Of a DNA stretch of 64,000 nt, positions 36,207-44,785 are shown one piece after another; position 1 is the stretch's first letter; every line of letters begins with the position of its first letter. Source of the stretch: an uncultured Saprospiraceae bacterium (lineage in GTDB: Bacteria; Bacteroidota; Bacteroidia; Chitinophagales; Saprospiraceae); assembly GCA_937980645.1 (NCBI GenBank), contig CALJPQ010000025.1:62001-126000 (forward strand), in the 5' to 3' direction. The translations under genes were made by a program, and so were the position numbers. A model generated the notes under the pieces. The model was not told the DNA's origin, made no database searches, and saw only the letters and a list, made by a program, of their open reading frames with translations.

Positions 36207-37367
36207 TCACAGCACTTCCATAGCCTGCTGCAGGTCTTCCCACAGCCATTGCGGATCTTCCAGGCCGATGTAAAAGCGGCAAAACGACCAGGGCAGATGC
36301 GGCTCGGCGCGGCCCGGGATGCCGTAAAAGCCCACCATGGGTATGATGAGCGACTCATAGCCGCCCCACGATACGGCCATGAGGAAGCGCCGCAGCCGAT
36401 GCACGAATGCCTCCATGCGCTCCATTGTGGGCGTGCGAAACTGCACCGAGAACAGCCCGCCGCAGCCGCGCATCTGACGCCGGGCCAGCTCCCGCTGGGG
36501 GAAGCTGGCATGAAACGGATACCACAAGCGCTCGACTTTCGGATGGTGCTCCAGCCGCTCGATGAGGTAGCGGGCGCTGGCATCGCTGCGCTCGATGCGC
36601 AAGGGCAGTGTCCGCAGCCCGCGCAACACCAGCGCCGCGTCGTGTGGCCCCAGAATACCACCTAAGGTCATGAGCTCCGACTCGAAAATGCGGCGCGTCA
36701 TGGCGTGGCTGGCGCACAACACACCCACAACCACATCCGAATGCCCGTTGAGGTATTTGGTGCCCGAATGCACCACGATGTCAATGCCAAAGGCCGCCGG
36801 GTTCTGGTAAATGGGTGAGCAGTAGGAATTGTCGGCAATCGTAACGATACCGCGCGAGCGCGCCAGTTCGGCGCATGCTGCCAGGTCCTGGCATTCGTAG
36901 GTCATCGTGTTAGGGCTTTCTAAGTACAGCACGCGCGTGTTGGGCCGCAGCGCTGCGCGAATGTGCTCGATGTCTGTACCGTCCACAAACGTATGCTCGA
37001 CGCCAAAACGCGGCAAGAACTTGCGCAGCAGGGTGCTCGTCCACGAGTATGGATGCTGCTGGCACACCACGTGGTCGCCCGCCTGCACATTGCCCAGCAC
37101 CGCCGCCGCAATGGCACCGGCCCCGCTGGCAAACACTAAGCAATCCTCTGTGCCTTCCAAAGCCGCCAGCTTTTTCCGCAGGATTTCGACCGTAGGATTG
37201 TTGCCCCGCGTGTAAACGTGATGCGTCAGCTCGTCGGCAAATGCCGCTCGCCACGACGCCAGGTCGCTAAAAGCAAAATTGCTGCTCTGAACAACGGGGG
37301 GCGCCACCGCGCCAAAGTACGCTTCGCGCGTCTCGCCCAGGTGGGTCAGAATGTCGCTAAGACTCAT
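36207..37367 (-). CDS. Cys/Met-metabolism (trans-sulfuration family) PLP-dependent enzyme
   Basis: 386 residues from MSLSDILTHLGETREAYFGAV; the longer frame to 37838 is an antisense shadow of the DUF1800 gene. Fold-type I motifs include YTRGNNPTVEILRKKLAALEG, FASGAGAIAAAVL, and the PLP lysine in VHSGTKYLNGHSDVVVG. The C-terminal MAVSWGGYESLIIPM is typical of the MetB/MetC/MegL family. Whether it is a cystathionine gamma-synthase, beta-lyase or methionine gamma-lyase cannot be decided. It is divergent from the DUF1800 gene. Confidence 0.92.
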   Translation of the reverse strand: MSLSDILTHLGETREAYFGAVAPPVVQSSNFAFSDLASWRAAFADELTHHVYTRGNNPTVEILRKKLAALEGTEDCLVFASGAGAIAAAVLGNVQAGDHVVCQQHPYSWTSTLLRKFLPRFGVEHTFVDGTDIEHIRAALRPNTRVLYLESPNTMTYECQDLAACAELARSRGIVTIADNSYCSPIYQNPAAFGIDIVVHSGTKYLNGHSDVVVGVLCASHAMTRRIFESELMTLGGILGPHDAALVLRGLRTLPLRIERSDASARYLIERLEHHPKVERLWYPFHASFPQRELARRQMRGCGGLFSVQFRTPTMERMEAFVHRLRRFLMAVSWGGYESLIIPMVGFYGIPGRAEPHLPWSFCRFYIGLEDPQWLWEDLQQAMEVL

Positions 37368-37549
37368 GCGTAAAAGAGCGTGAAAAACAATGCAGCAAAG
37401 GTCGTCGGTAGCGCCTGCATTGCACCAGAAAATCTCCGGGCAACGCTTTTCAGTTTTGGTGGCCGTCCGCGTTCTCGTGTTCCGTTGCCTAACCTTGCCC
37501 GCCCCCTGACAATCCGCCTCTTTGCCACTCGGAACGCCCCGTTGCACCG

Positions 37550-37557
37550 TACCTTTG
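37550..37557 (+). promoter_or_regulatory. TACCTTTG promoter element of the DUF1800 gene
   Basis: TAnnTTTG, 49 bases before the ATG at 37607; the nearest TTTG (37521-37524) is 25 bases upstream, longer than ideal. Confidence 0.5.
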
Positions 37558-37606
37558 TGTAGATTACAACCTGCTGATTGCTTCGCCAGACCTAAACTTT
37601 GCCCAC

Positions 37607-39100
37607 ATGCCCGACGTCCTGTCCGTTCCGCCCACACCTTCGGAAGCCGCCGTTGCGGCGCTCCAGCCCTATACGCCCACTGCTGCCAAACCCTGGAATG
37701 CCCAACGGGTGGCCCACCTGTACCGCCGCATAGGCTTCGGCGCCACTTACCAGGACATCCAGCAAGGCCTCTCCATGCACCCGTCCGAACTGGTGGACCT
37801 CTTGCTCGACACAGCCGCCGCCCTCCCGCCGCCGCCACCGCCCGGGCCCGTGGATTGGTCTAACTGGACTTCCGCCGACTATGCCGGCAACCAGAGCCTG
37901 ACCGAAGAACACCGCCGCTACATGCGCCACCGCTGGCTGTCGGAAATGCTCGACGAAAGCGTGCGCGCCAAAATGGCCCACTTCTGGCTCAACCACTTCG
38001 TTACCAAAATTTATATCGTCGGCTGCAATGCTTATACGTGGAAGTACTACGACCTGCTCCATCGCATGGCCTTAGGCAACTTTCGCGATTTTGTGGTAGA
38101 AATGGGCAAAAATCCCGCCATGCTGATCTTCCTCAACGGCAACATCAACGAGGCTGGCGACCCTAATGAAAACTACGCGCGCGAGCTGATGGAACTATTC
38201 ACCCTCGGCGAAGGCAATGGCTACACCCAAATGGACGTCGTCGAAATGTCGCGCGCCATGACCGGCTGGCGCGCCTCCTTCAGCGAATGCACACCGCATT
38301 ACTTCGACCCTTCCAAACACGACGCAGGTGTCAAGACCATCCTCGGCGCCACTGGCCCGTTCAACTTCGACGAAGCACACCTGCTTGTCTTTCAGCAGCG
38401 GCCTCAGCAGGTCGCAGATTTCATCGCCGGCAAACTCTATCGCCACTTCGTGGCCCAAACGCTCGACCCAACGGTAGTCGCCGGCCTGGCCGACACCTTC
38501 CGTGCCAACAACTGGGAACTGTTGCCCGTAATCAGACAACTGCTCAAAAGCGAGCACTTTTTTGACGAACAATTCTTTCATGTCCAGATAAAAAGCCCAC
38601 TCGACCTGCTCATCGGCGTCCTGAAAACCTGCGGCGTACGCGCCAGCGAACACGCAGAACCGCAATGGTGGGACGACGTCTCCTTCTGGTCAGACAAATT
38701 AGGCCAGACCCTCTTTGACCCGCCCAACGTGGCCGGATGGCCCGGACACCGCGCCTGGATCAACGAAAGCACCCTGGCCAACCGCTGGAAATTCGTCGCA
38801 CTGCTCACCGTGCTTATCGGCAAAAACGACTCGGTGCGCCAACACCTGCGCAACTTAGCCAAATACCTGACCAACAACAGCAAAGACCCCGAAACCATCA
38901 CCCGCGCCCTCATCGAATTCTTCTGTGGCATCCCGCTCGACGACATCCACTTCGCCGCCGCCGTGGACGCCTTCAAAAGCGGCATCCCAGAAGGCTACTA
39001 CACCGACGGCTCCTGGAACCTCGACTGGGACGAAGCCCCCCATCAAATCCTGCAAATGCTTCAGTACTTGGCCCGACAGCCCGAATTCCAACTCCAGTAA
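37607..39100 (+). CDS. DUF1800 family protein
   Basis: 497 residues. The DUF1800 features are clear: HLYRRIGFGATYQDI near the N-terminus, the core MAHFWLNHFVTKI, NENYARELMELFTLGEGNGYTQMDVVEMSRAMTGW, and FDPPNVAGWPGHRAWIN. No signal peptide is obvious, which is also common in relatives. The family's biochemical role is unknown; it is usually followed by a DUF1501 gene, but here holA follows. The stop codon TAA at 39098-39100 lies in the flank of a palindrome repeat. Confidence 0.9.
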   Translation: MPDVLSVPPTPSEAAVAALQPYTPTAAKPWNAQRVAHLYRRIGFGATYQDIQQGLSMHPSELVDLLLDTAAALPPPPPPGPVDWSNWTSADYAGNQSLTEEHRRYMRHRWLSEMLDESVRAKMAHFWLNHFVTKIYIVGCNAYTWKYYDLLHRMALGNFRDFVVEMGKNPAMLIFLNGNINEAGDPNENYARELMELFTLGEGNGYTQMDVVEMSRAMTGWRASFSECTPHYFDPSKHDAGVKTILGATGPFNFDEAHLLVFQQRPQQVADFIAGKLYRHFVAQTLDPTVVAGLADTFRANNWELLPVIRQLLKSEHFFDEQFFHVQIKSPLDLLIGVLKTCGVRASEHAEPQWWDDVSFWSDKLGQTLFDPPNVAGWPGHRAWINESTLANRWKFVALLTVLIGKNDSVRQHLRNLAKYLTNNSKDPETITRALIEFFCGIPLDDIHFAAAVDAFKSGIPEGYYTDGSWNLDWDEAPHQILQMLQYLARQPEFQLQ

Positions 39101-39103
39101 CCG

Positions 39104-39117
39104 CCAAACTTGTTTGG
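39104..39117. repeat. CCAAAC-TT-GTTTGG palindrome repeat, copy 5
   Basis: Single copy in the 47-bp gap between DUF1800 and holA. Flanks CCAGTAACCG and GCC match copy 2 exactly. Its right arm supplies a TTTG located 16 bases before the holA TACCTTCG element. Confidence 0.85.
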
Positions 39118-39140
39118 CCTAATCCCCCGCCCTACCTTCG
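39113..39140 (+). promoter_or_regulatory. Promoter of holA, partly formed by the palindrome repeat
   Basis: TTTG (39113-39116) from the palindrome arm, 16 bases, TACCTTCG (39133-39140), and the holA ATG 7 bases later. Confidence 0.45.
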
Positions 39141-39147
39141 CCCTCCG

Positions 39148-40161
39148 ATGACCTACGAGGAAATCCTGCGCGACATCCAGGCGGGCAAATTCCAGCCCAT
39201 TTACCTCCTCCATGGCGAGGAATCCTATTTCATTGACCGTATCGAGGCCACCATTGAGGCTGAAGCCCTGTCGGAAGCCGAGCGCAGCTTCAACCAGATC
39301 ATCCTCTACGGCAAAGACGCCGAGCCACTCACGCTGCTCGACCAGCTGCGTCGGTACCCCATGATGAGCGCCCGTCAGGTAGTCATCCTGCGCGAGGCCC
39401 AGGAAATGAAAGGGCTGAACGACCTGACCAGCTACGCCGAAAACCCCATGCCTACCACCGTTTTCGTCATCTGCCACAAGCACAAAAAATTTGACCTGCG
39501 CACCCGCATGGGCAAAGCGCTGGCCGCCAAAGCAGTGGTCTTTGAAAGCAAAAAACTCTACGACAACCAGCTGCCCAACTGGATAGCCGGCTACTGTAAA
39601 GCGCAAAAACGCGCTATCGAACCCGCCGCCGCTGCCCTGCTGGCCGAATACTTGGGCGCCGACTTAGCCAAAGTGGCCAACGAATTGGACAAATTGGCCC
39701 TCAACCTGCCTGCCGGCAGCGCCATCACGCCCGCCCACGTGGAGGAATTCGTCGGCATCAGTAAAGAATACAACGTCTTCGAACTCCAACGCGCTTTCGC
39801 CTTGCGCGATAAAGCCCGCATCGCCCGCATCGAACAGTACTTCGCAGCCAACATCCGCAAAAACCCACTCATTGGCGCCATTGCCAGCCTGTACAACTAC
39901 TTCTCCAAGGTGTACATGCTCTACTTTCTGCCCAACGCCTCCGACGCCGAAATTGCCAAAACCCTTGAACTGCGTTCCGACTTTTTCGTGAAAGAATACA
40001 AAGCCGCCGCCCGAAACTATACACGCGAACACGTCGAGCACATCCTCCACCTATTGCATCTGTACGACCTGCGCGCCAAGGGCGTCAATACCGACACGAC
40101 CCACACGAGCGAAGAGGCGCTCATGCGCGAGTTGTTCTTTCGGATGCTCAATCATGTATGA
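39148..40161 (+). CDS. holA: DNA polymerase III subunit delta
   Basis: 337 residues from MTYEEILRDIQAGKFQPIYLLHGEESYFIDRI, the standard HolA start; the frame is open upstream but that part overlaps DUF1800. Motifs include the early LLHGEE, VVILREAQEMKGLNDL and LGADLAKVANELDKLAL, with the C-terminal collar domain beyond about residue 210 (YNVFELQRAFALRD). Delta opens the sliding clamp in the clamp-loader complex. The start codon is 7 bases after a promoter-like element. Confidence 0.93.
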   Translation: MTYEEILRDIQAGKFQPIYLLHGEESYFIDRIEATIEAEALSEAERSFNQIILYGKDAEPLTLLDQLRRYPMMSARQVVILREAQEMKGLNDLTSYAENPMPTTVFVICHKHKKFDLRTRMGKALAAKAVVFESKKLYDNQLPNWIAGYCKAQKRAIEPAAAALLAEYLGADLAKVANELDKLALNLPAGSAITPAHVEEFVGISKEYNVFELQRAFALRDKARIARIEQYFAANIRKNPLIGAIASLYNYFSKVYMLYFLPNASDAEIAKTLELRSDFFVKEYKAAARNYTREHVEHILHLLHLYDLRAKGVNTDTTHTSEEALMRELFFRMLNHV

Positions 40162-40222
40162 GTAAAACTGGCCTGCCCTCCCCTGCCAACGCTAGAATGG
40201 CATTCTGCCGTCCTTCCGCGTC

Positions 40223-41161
40223 TTATACTGCACCGAAGCCCTGATGATGCCTGGCTACGAGTGCCTGCGCCACCCGTGCCGCTAAATGGGCATTATTACA
40301 TACCAGTTCGACATTGGCCTTTAGGCTGAGGCCGCCGGTCAATTGTTCGATGCGGGCCAGCAGAAAAGGCGTCAGGTCTTTGCCTCGGATGCGCTGATGC
40401 TCGGCATCGGCTATCGCTTTAGCGATGGTTTCCTCCATGTCCTTGTCATTTAAGGCATACAGTTCAGGAATTGGATTGGCTACTACTGCGCCGCTACGCA
40501 GGCCGATGCCCCAGTGTGCTTTTAAGAGCTGGGCGATAGCCTCGGGGGTCTCCATGCGATAGTCCACCTTTAAGCCGCTGCTGCGTGCATAAAAGGCTGG
40601 AAACTCGTCTGTTTGGTAGCCCAATATGGGCACGCCGAAGGTTTCCAGATACTCCAGCGTCAGGCCAAGGTCCAGGATACTTTTGGCGCCGGCACACACC
40701 ACAGCTACCGGCGTATGGGCCAGTTCCTGCAAGTCGGCGGAGATGTCGAACGTGGCCGATGCGCCGCGGTGTACCCCGCCGATGCCGCCGGTAGCAAAGC
40801 AGCGGATGCCGGCCAGGTGGGCGATGATCATGGTGGCTGCTACGGTGGTGGCTCCGTCGAGGCCTCGGCTGAGCAAATAGCCGAGATCGCGCCGGCTGGC
40901 TTTGGCAATGCTGCGCCCTTTTTGGGCAAAGCGTTCTATTTCTTCTTCGCTCAAGCCGGCCCTCAGCCGTCCGTCCACAATGGCACAGGTGGCGGGCACG
41001 GCGCCTGCCTGCCGAACGACCGCTTCCAATCGCAAGGCTGTTTCTAAGTTGGCGGGGTAAGGCATACCGTGCGCAATGATGGTGCTCTCCAATGCCACCA
41101 CTGCCCGGCCTTCCGACAGGGCGGCCTGCACTTCGGGGGCGATAGCCACGAATGGGTTCAT
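40223..41161 (-). CDS. psuG: Pseudouridine-5'-phosphate glycosidase
   Basis: 312 residues. PsuG/IndA reversibly splits pseudouridine 5'-phosphate into uracil and ribose 5-phosphate. Signature segments are VALESTIIAHGMPYPANLETA, DLGYLLSRGLDGATTVAATM, FATGGIGGVHRGA (with the conserved His), VCAGAKSILDLGLTLEYLET (with the catalytic lysine) and NPIPELYALND. The companion kinase gene psuK is not adjacent. Its promoter overlaps one arm of a perfect 12-bp inverted repeat. Confidence 0.95.
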   Translation of the reverse strand: MNPFVAIAPEVQAALSEGRAVVALESTIIAHGMPYPANLETALRLEAVVRQAGAVPATCAIVDGRLRAGLSEEEIERFAQKGRSIAKASRRDLGYLLSRGLDGATTVAATMIIAHLAGIRCFATGGIGGVHRGASATFDISADLQELAHTPVAVVCAGAKSILDLGLTLEYLETFGVPILGYQTDEFPAFYARSSGLKVDYRMETPEAIAQLLKAHWGIGLRSGAVVANPIPELYALNDKDMEETIAKAIADAEHQRIRGKDLTPFLLARIEQLTGGLSLKANVELVCNNAHLAARVAQALVARHHQGFGAV

Positions 41162-41204
41162 CCAGCAGCGACTTGTCAGATTGTGATAATTGTGATAAAA
41201 ACAG

Positions 41205-41246
41205 TTGCGCCAACGCGTGGCATCTTCCAGCGGTGCGTTGGCGCAA
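41205..41246. promoter_or_regulatory. 12-bp perfect inverted repeat at the psuG promoter
   Basis: TTGCGCCAACGC (41205-41216) and GCGTTGGCGCAA (41235-41246), 18 bases apart, centre-to-centre 30 bp. The right arm overlaps the psuG TACCTTTG element and predicted start point, a position suited to a repressor with paired operators. Confidence 0.6.
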
Positions 41247-41272
41247 AGGTAAGCGAAGGCGAGGACCGCAAA
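41244..41272 (-). promoter_or_regulatory. Consensus promoter of psuG
   Basis: On the minus strand TTTG (41269-41272), 17 bases, TACCTTTG (41244-41251): a perfect consensus match. Leader of about 75 nt before the ATG at 41161. Confidence 0.75.
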
Positions 41273-41276
41273 CCGC

Positions 41277-42581
41277 TTACAGCCGGGCCGTCAGAGCGCG
41301 CCTGTCGGGCGCGGTGAAGTAGCGCAGCGAAACCTGGAAATCGGTGTTGTACAGCCGATTAACCCCATCAAAGAAGCCATCAGCAGCCAGATTGGTCGTG
41401 CCCTGCGTCAGGCGGGCATCGAGGGCCCAGTGGGGGTGAAGCCGCCATTCCCAGCCCACCGAAATGCCTATATCGAAAGCATGCAGACCCTTGCGAACGC
41501 TGTAATCGCTCGTGGGCGTAGGACTGGAGAGAAACGCCGTAGTCTGCGTGCGCATGGGCATATTCCGGGAGGGACGGACGCCGACAAAAAAGGCCTGATC
41601 GGGCCGATAGCGATGGTGTACGCCTATGGGCAGTTCTAAAAAAATCAAACCATCCACCTCGTGACTGACCATCATCGGCCCGCCGGGCGTGTTTTCCTGA
41701 ACCCGTGCGCCTAAGGAATAGCCGCTGACCGATTTCACCTGGGCTTCGGCTTGCAAACTGGTGTTGGCGCCAAAGCGGTAGCGGAAGAGATAGCCCAGCA
41801 CCGGCGCCGGTGTAACGACCGAAGGCTGCCACTGCAGCACGCTGGCGCCCAGGCCAATGGTCAGCCCGTGCTCGATGCGCGGAGGCTGGGGCGTCAGGTC
41901 TGTTCGAGACAAAAGCGTCAAATCACCGGACGTAGTCAGCCGTGTCAGATTTGCCTCGGCAGCAGCGAGCGGCAACGCTTCCAGCGCTTCCAATGTTTGC
42001 GCGCGGCTCGAGGCCGTCCCGGAGGTCTCTTCGGTGTATCCGGTCAAAGAAGGCTGAAGCGCTTCCGAAGGCTGATTGCGGCGGGAAGGATCCACACTTA
42101 GCGATTGTAAAAGGATGCCTCGACGAACATGCGAACTACAAAGATGCTTACCACGCGCGTTCTTCGAAGGGATGGCTGGTGCATCTGCCTTTCTATTCGA
42201 GGAAGAACGCTCACCGGATGCCCGGGTAATAGCCTCGCCTTCTGCCTTGCCCAAAAAGCCGTCGTTGCTTAAAGGCCCTGCATGCTCATCCCGCAAAGGC
42301 TTCTGCATCGCTCCGGCCACCGGCCCGGTAGGAGGCTTCTGAGCATCCCATTGCTCTTTCCTCTGCATGGGCCGCGCTTGCCACAGCAGCAGCGCCGATG
42401 CTACTGCCAACAATAGCAAGGCCCACCAGCCGTATCGGCGCCAGGGCACTGCAACACCCGGGCGCTGCGACTCCGCCAGCAAGGCCTCCATCGCCACCCA
42501 GGCCCGCTCGTCGAACGGAAATTCGTGCTGCCTCAATTGCTCGCGCACGTGTTGCTCTTGCTTATTGCGTAACGGTTCCAT
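41277..42581 (-). CDS. Anti-sigma-like membrane protein with C-terminal outer-membrane-barrel-like domain
   Basis: 434 residues from MEPLRNKQEQHVREQLRQHE. The N-terminal ~45 residues are soluble and include DERAWVAMEALL, a phrase typical of Bacteroidota anti-sigma proteins. A single transmembrane segment follows (WWALLLLAVASALLLWQA, about 49-66). A long low-complexity periplasmic stretch leads to a ~190-residue region of alternating amphipathic strands resembling an outer-membrane beta-barrel or PorT-type domain (HGLTIGLGASVLQW to FQVSLRYF). It is encoded 58 bp after an ECF sigma gene, so it probably inhibits that sigma factor, with the C-terminus sensing the envelope. That function is inferred. 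Confidence 0.75.
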   Translation of the reverse strand: MEPLRNKQEQHVREQLRQHEFPFDERAWVAMEALLAESQRPGVAVPWRRYGWWALLLLAVASALLLWQARPMQRKEQWDAQKPPTGPVAGAMQKPLRDEHAGPLSNDGFLGKAEGEAITRASGERSSSNRKADAPAIPSKNARGKHLCSSHVRRGILLQSLSVDPSRRNQPSEALQPSLTGYTEETSGTASSRAQTLEALEALPLAAAEANLTRLTTSGDLTLLSRTDLTPQPPRIEHGLTIGLGASVLQWQPSVVTPAPVLGYLFRYRFGANTSLQAEAQVKSVSGYSLGARVQENTPGGPMMVSHEVDGLIFLELPIGVHHRYRPDQAFFVGVRPSRNMPMRTQTTAFLSSPTPTSDYSVRKGLHAFDIGISVGWEWRLHPHWALDARLTQGTTNLAADGFFDGVNRLYNTDFQVSLRYFTAPDRRALTARL

Positions 42582-42639
42582 TTTCAACGATAAAAAGTTG
42601 GTTTGAAAAAGCGGTCATTCCTCGCTTTCTTGTCTAAAC

Positions 42640-43197
42640 TCATCGGGCAACGGAGGCGTACAAATGCCTCAGTCGCTCTTGCAGCAAACGCCGCGCCTGA
42701 AATAAATGCCATTTGGAAGTCCCTTCGTCAATGTCCAACATCTCGGCAATCTCGCCGTGCTTGTAGCCATCCACCACATACAGGCTGAATACCGTGCGCG
42801 TGGCCGGTGGCAGCTGCTGAATCAGACGGAAAATATCCTCGGCCTGAAGTTGATCCAGACCCTCATTCAGCACGCACCCATCGGCTTCGGTGTGGAAATC
42901 TATCGCACGGCGGTACGTAACCTGGCTACGCACGTGGTCAATAGCCGTATGCAGCACTACCTTAGCCATCCAGCCCGCAAAAGAACCCACGCCGCTATAC
43001 TGATCCATATTGGTGAAAATTTTCAAAAATGCCTGGTTTAAAACGCCAATAGCCTCATCCCGGTCAGACGAGTAACGCATGGCAATACCCAACAGCCGCC
43101 CAAAATAGCGCTGATACAGGTACTTTTGAGCCAGCGGATGCCGCTCCAAACAACCCTGTCTCAGCTTCTCGTCCGTACTGGTGGGATGATATGCCAT
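42640..43197 (-). CDS. ECF RNA polymerase sigma factor
   Basis: 185 residues. Region sigma-2 lies at about residues 20-90 (AQKYLYQRYFGRLLGIAMRY, VGSFAGWMAKVVLHTAIDHVR) and region sigma-4 at about 120-180 with a helix-turn-helix (YKHGEIAEMLDIDEGTSKWHLFQARRLL). No extra C-terminal domain. It is the first gene of a pair with the membrane anti-sigma-like protein. A divergent FAD oxidoreductase gene starts 178 bp away, with two copies of an 11-bp direct repeat in between. Confidence 0.93.
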   Translation of the reverse strand: MAYHPTSTDEKLRQGCLERHPLAQKYLYQRYFGRLLGIAMRYSSDRDEAIGVLNQAFLKIFTNMDQYSGVGSFAGWMAKVVLHTAIDHVRSQVTYRRAIDFHTEADGCVLNEGLDQLQAEDIFRLIQQLPPATRTVFSLYVVDGYKHGEIAEMLDIDEGTSKWHLFQARRLLQERLRHLYASVAR

Positions 43198-43261
43198 GCC
43201 CTCTTTGATGCTTCTTTACACGTCGAAAGTTATAGGGAAAAGGTTGGGTGGAAAGCCATCT

Positions 43262-43353
43262 TAACGTTTTGATAAATTACTGCCATGGGAAACCAGCAAA
43301 GTCAAAGTCTCGTACCTTACAGCAATTTCGGCTCGAAGCTTGTAACGTTTTGA
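43262..43353. repeat. Pair of direct repeats TAACGTTTTGA between divergent genes
   Basis: Identical 11-mers at 43262-43272 and 43343-43353, 81 bp apart, in the 178-bp gap between the ECF sigma gene and the FAD oxidoreductase gene. Could be regulatory sites; chance is not excluded. Confidence 0.35.
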
Positions 43354-43375
43354 AAAACGCCGTTTTCTGTCACCT

Positions 43376-44704
43376 ATGCGCATCATCATCATCGGCAACG
43401 GCGTCGCCGGCATCACAGCAGCCCGAAACATTCGCAAGCGGAGCGACCATGCCATCTTAATCATCTCCGACGAAACAGACTACTTCTTCAGCCGAACGGC
43501 CCTCATGTACGCCTATATGGGCCACCTGCGCCCCCAAGACCTGAAGCCCTACGAAGACTGGTTTTGGGCCAAAAACCGCATCGAGCTGCTCCGCGCCCGC
43601 GTTGTGGAGGTTGATTTTGAGGGCAAAACCCTGCGAACTTCTGAGGGGCGCACGCTGCTCTACGACCGCCTCATCTTGGCTACCGGCTCAAAGCCCAACA
43701 AATTCGGCTGGCCCGGGCAAGACCTTGACGGAGTACAGGGCCTGTACCACTGGCAAGACCTGGAAAACATGGAGCGCCACAGCGCCGGCCTGCAGCGCGC
43801 CGTTATCGTGGGTGGAGGTCTTATCGGCATCGAAATGGCCGAAATGTTCCACTCACGCGGCATTCCGGTTACGTTCTTAGTGCGTGAGCCCAGCTTCTGG
43901 AACAACGTACTGCCCGCCGAAGAGTCCGACATGATCAACCGCCACCTCCGCGAACACGGCATTGACCTGCGACTGAACACGGAATTGCGCGAAATCTTGC
44001 CCGATACTCGGGGCAAATGCCGAGCGGTCATCACCTCGCACGGCGAAGAAATCCCTTGCGGCTTTGTGGGCCTAACCGCTGGCGTAAGCCCAAACGTAGA
44101 TTTTTTGCGCAATACCCCCCTGGAAATCGGCCGCGGCATTCGGGTGGACGAGTACTTGCAAACCAACCTACCCGACGTGTACGCCATCGGCGACTGTGCC
44201 GAGCTGCGCCAGCCGCGCCCGGGCCGGCGTCCCATCGAAGCCGTCTGGTACAGCGCTCGCGCTATGGGAGAAACCGTAGCACACACCGTATGTGGCGACC
44301 TCACGCCCTACGACCCGGGCATCTGGTTCAACTCGGCCAAATTTTTCGACATCGAGTACCAGGTCTATGGAGATGTGCCGCCTACACTATCACCTGAGGT
44401 GGAAACGCTCTACTGGGAACACCCAAATGGGCGCAAGAGCATCCGTATCAATTACGACCGCTTAACAGGCGCCGTGCTGGGCTTCAACCTTATGGGCATC
44501 CGTTATCGCCACAACGTGTGCGACCAGTGGCTTCGCCAGGGCACACCCATTGAAGCCGTGCTCGAAAGCCTCGGAACGGCTAATTTCGACCCAGAATTTT
44601 ATCCGCAGCACGAATCAGAATTGGTCGCTCTGTACAACCGCCAGACGGGGCGAATGCTGCGCCTGAAGCGGCGGCGCGGGGTAGGGTGGTGGATTGGAGG
44701 GTGA
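43376..44704 (+). CDS. FAD/NAD(P)-dependent oxidoreductase (NirB/rubredoxin-reductase-like)
   Basis: 442 residues. The FAD-binding Rossmann motif is at the very start (IIIGNGVAGITAARNIRKRS), a second GxGxxG for NAD(P) at about residue 143 (VIVGGGLIGIEMAEMFHSRG), and the second FAD motif DVYAIGDCAEL near 268. No catalytic disulfide CxxxxC is seen, so it is not a thioredoxin-type reductase; it resembles NirB N-terminal or rubredoxin/ferredoxin reductase modules. The next gene encodes a membrane polyferredoxin, which suggests electron transfer between NAD(P)H and that protein. Confidence 0.88.
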   Translation: MRIIIIGNGVAGITAARNIRKRSDHAILIISDETDYFFSRTALMYAYMGHLRPQDLKPYEDWFWAKNRIELLRARVVEVDFEGKTLRTSEGRTLLYDRLILATGSKPNKFGWPGQDLDGVQGLYHWQDLENMERHSAGLQRAVIVGGGLIGIEMAEMFHSRGIPVTFLVREPSFWNNVLPAEESDMINRHLREHGIDLRLNTELREILPDTRGKCRAVITSHGEEIPCGFVGLTAGVSPNVDFLRNTPLEIGRGIRVDEYLQTNLPDVYAIGDCAELRQPRPGRRPIEAVWYSARAMGETVAHTVCGDLTPYDPGIWFNSAKFFDIEYQVYGDVPPTLSPEVETLYWEHPNGRKSIRINYDRLTGAVLGFNLMGIRYRHNVCDQWLRQGTPIEAVLESLGTANFDPEFYPQHESELVALYNRQTGRMLRLKRRRGVGWWIGG

Positions 44705-44761
44705 GGCGGCGAGGTAATAGGTGTGCTAAAGGTAAATCGTTCCTTTTTTCATAGAAGCGGG

Positions 44762-44775
44762 CCAAACAAGTTTGG
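44762..44775. repeat. CCAAAC-AA-GTTTGG palindrome repeat, copy 6
   Basis: Single copy in the 81-bp gap before the polyferredoxin gene, ending 10 bases before its ATG; flanks on the minus strand read GTAACTG and GCCC as in the other copies. Confidence 0.85.
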
Positions 44776-44785
44776 CAGTTACAAG

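Noticed and set aside
36207..37838. A 543-codon version of the PLP enzyme extending to 37838.
   Set aside because: The first 157 codons are antisense to the start of DUF1800 and to its promoter; the family start is MSLSDIL at 37367.
43690..43712. A seventh palindrome-like sequence in the FAD oxidoreductase gene (encoding PNKFGWP).
   Set aside because: The DNA reads AACAAATTCGG and does not keep the CCAAAC/GTTTGG core; the peptide resemblance is coincidental.
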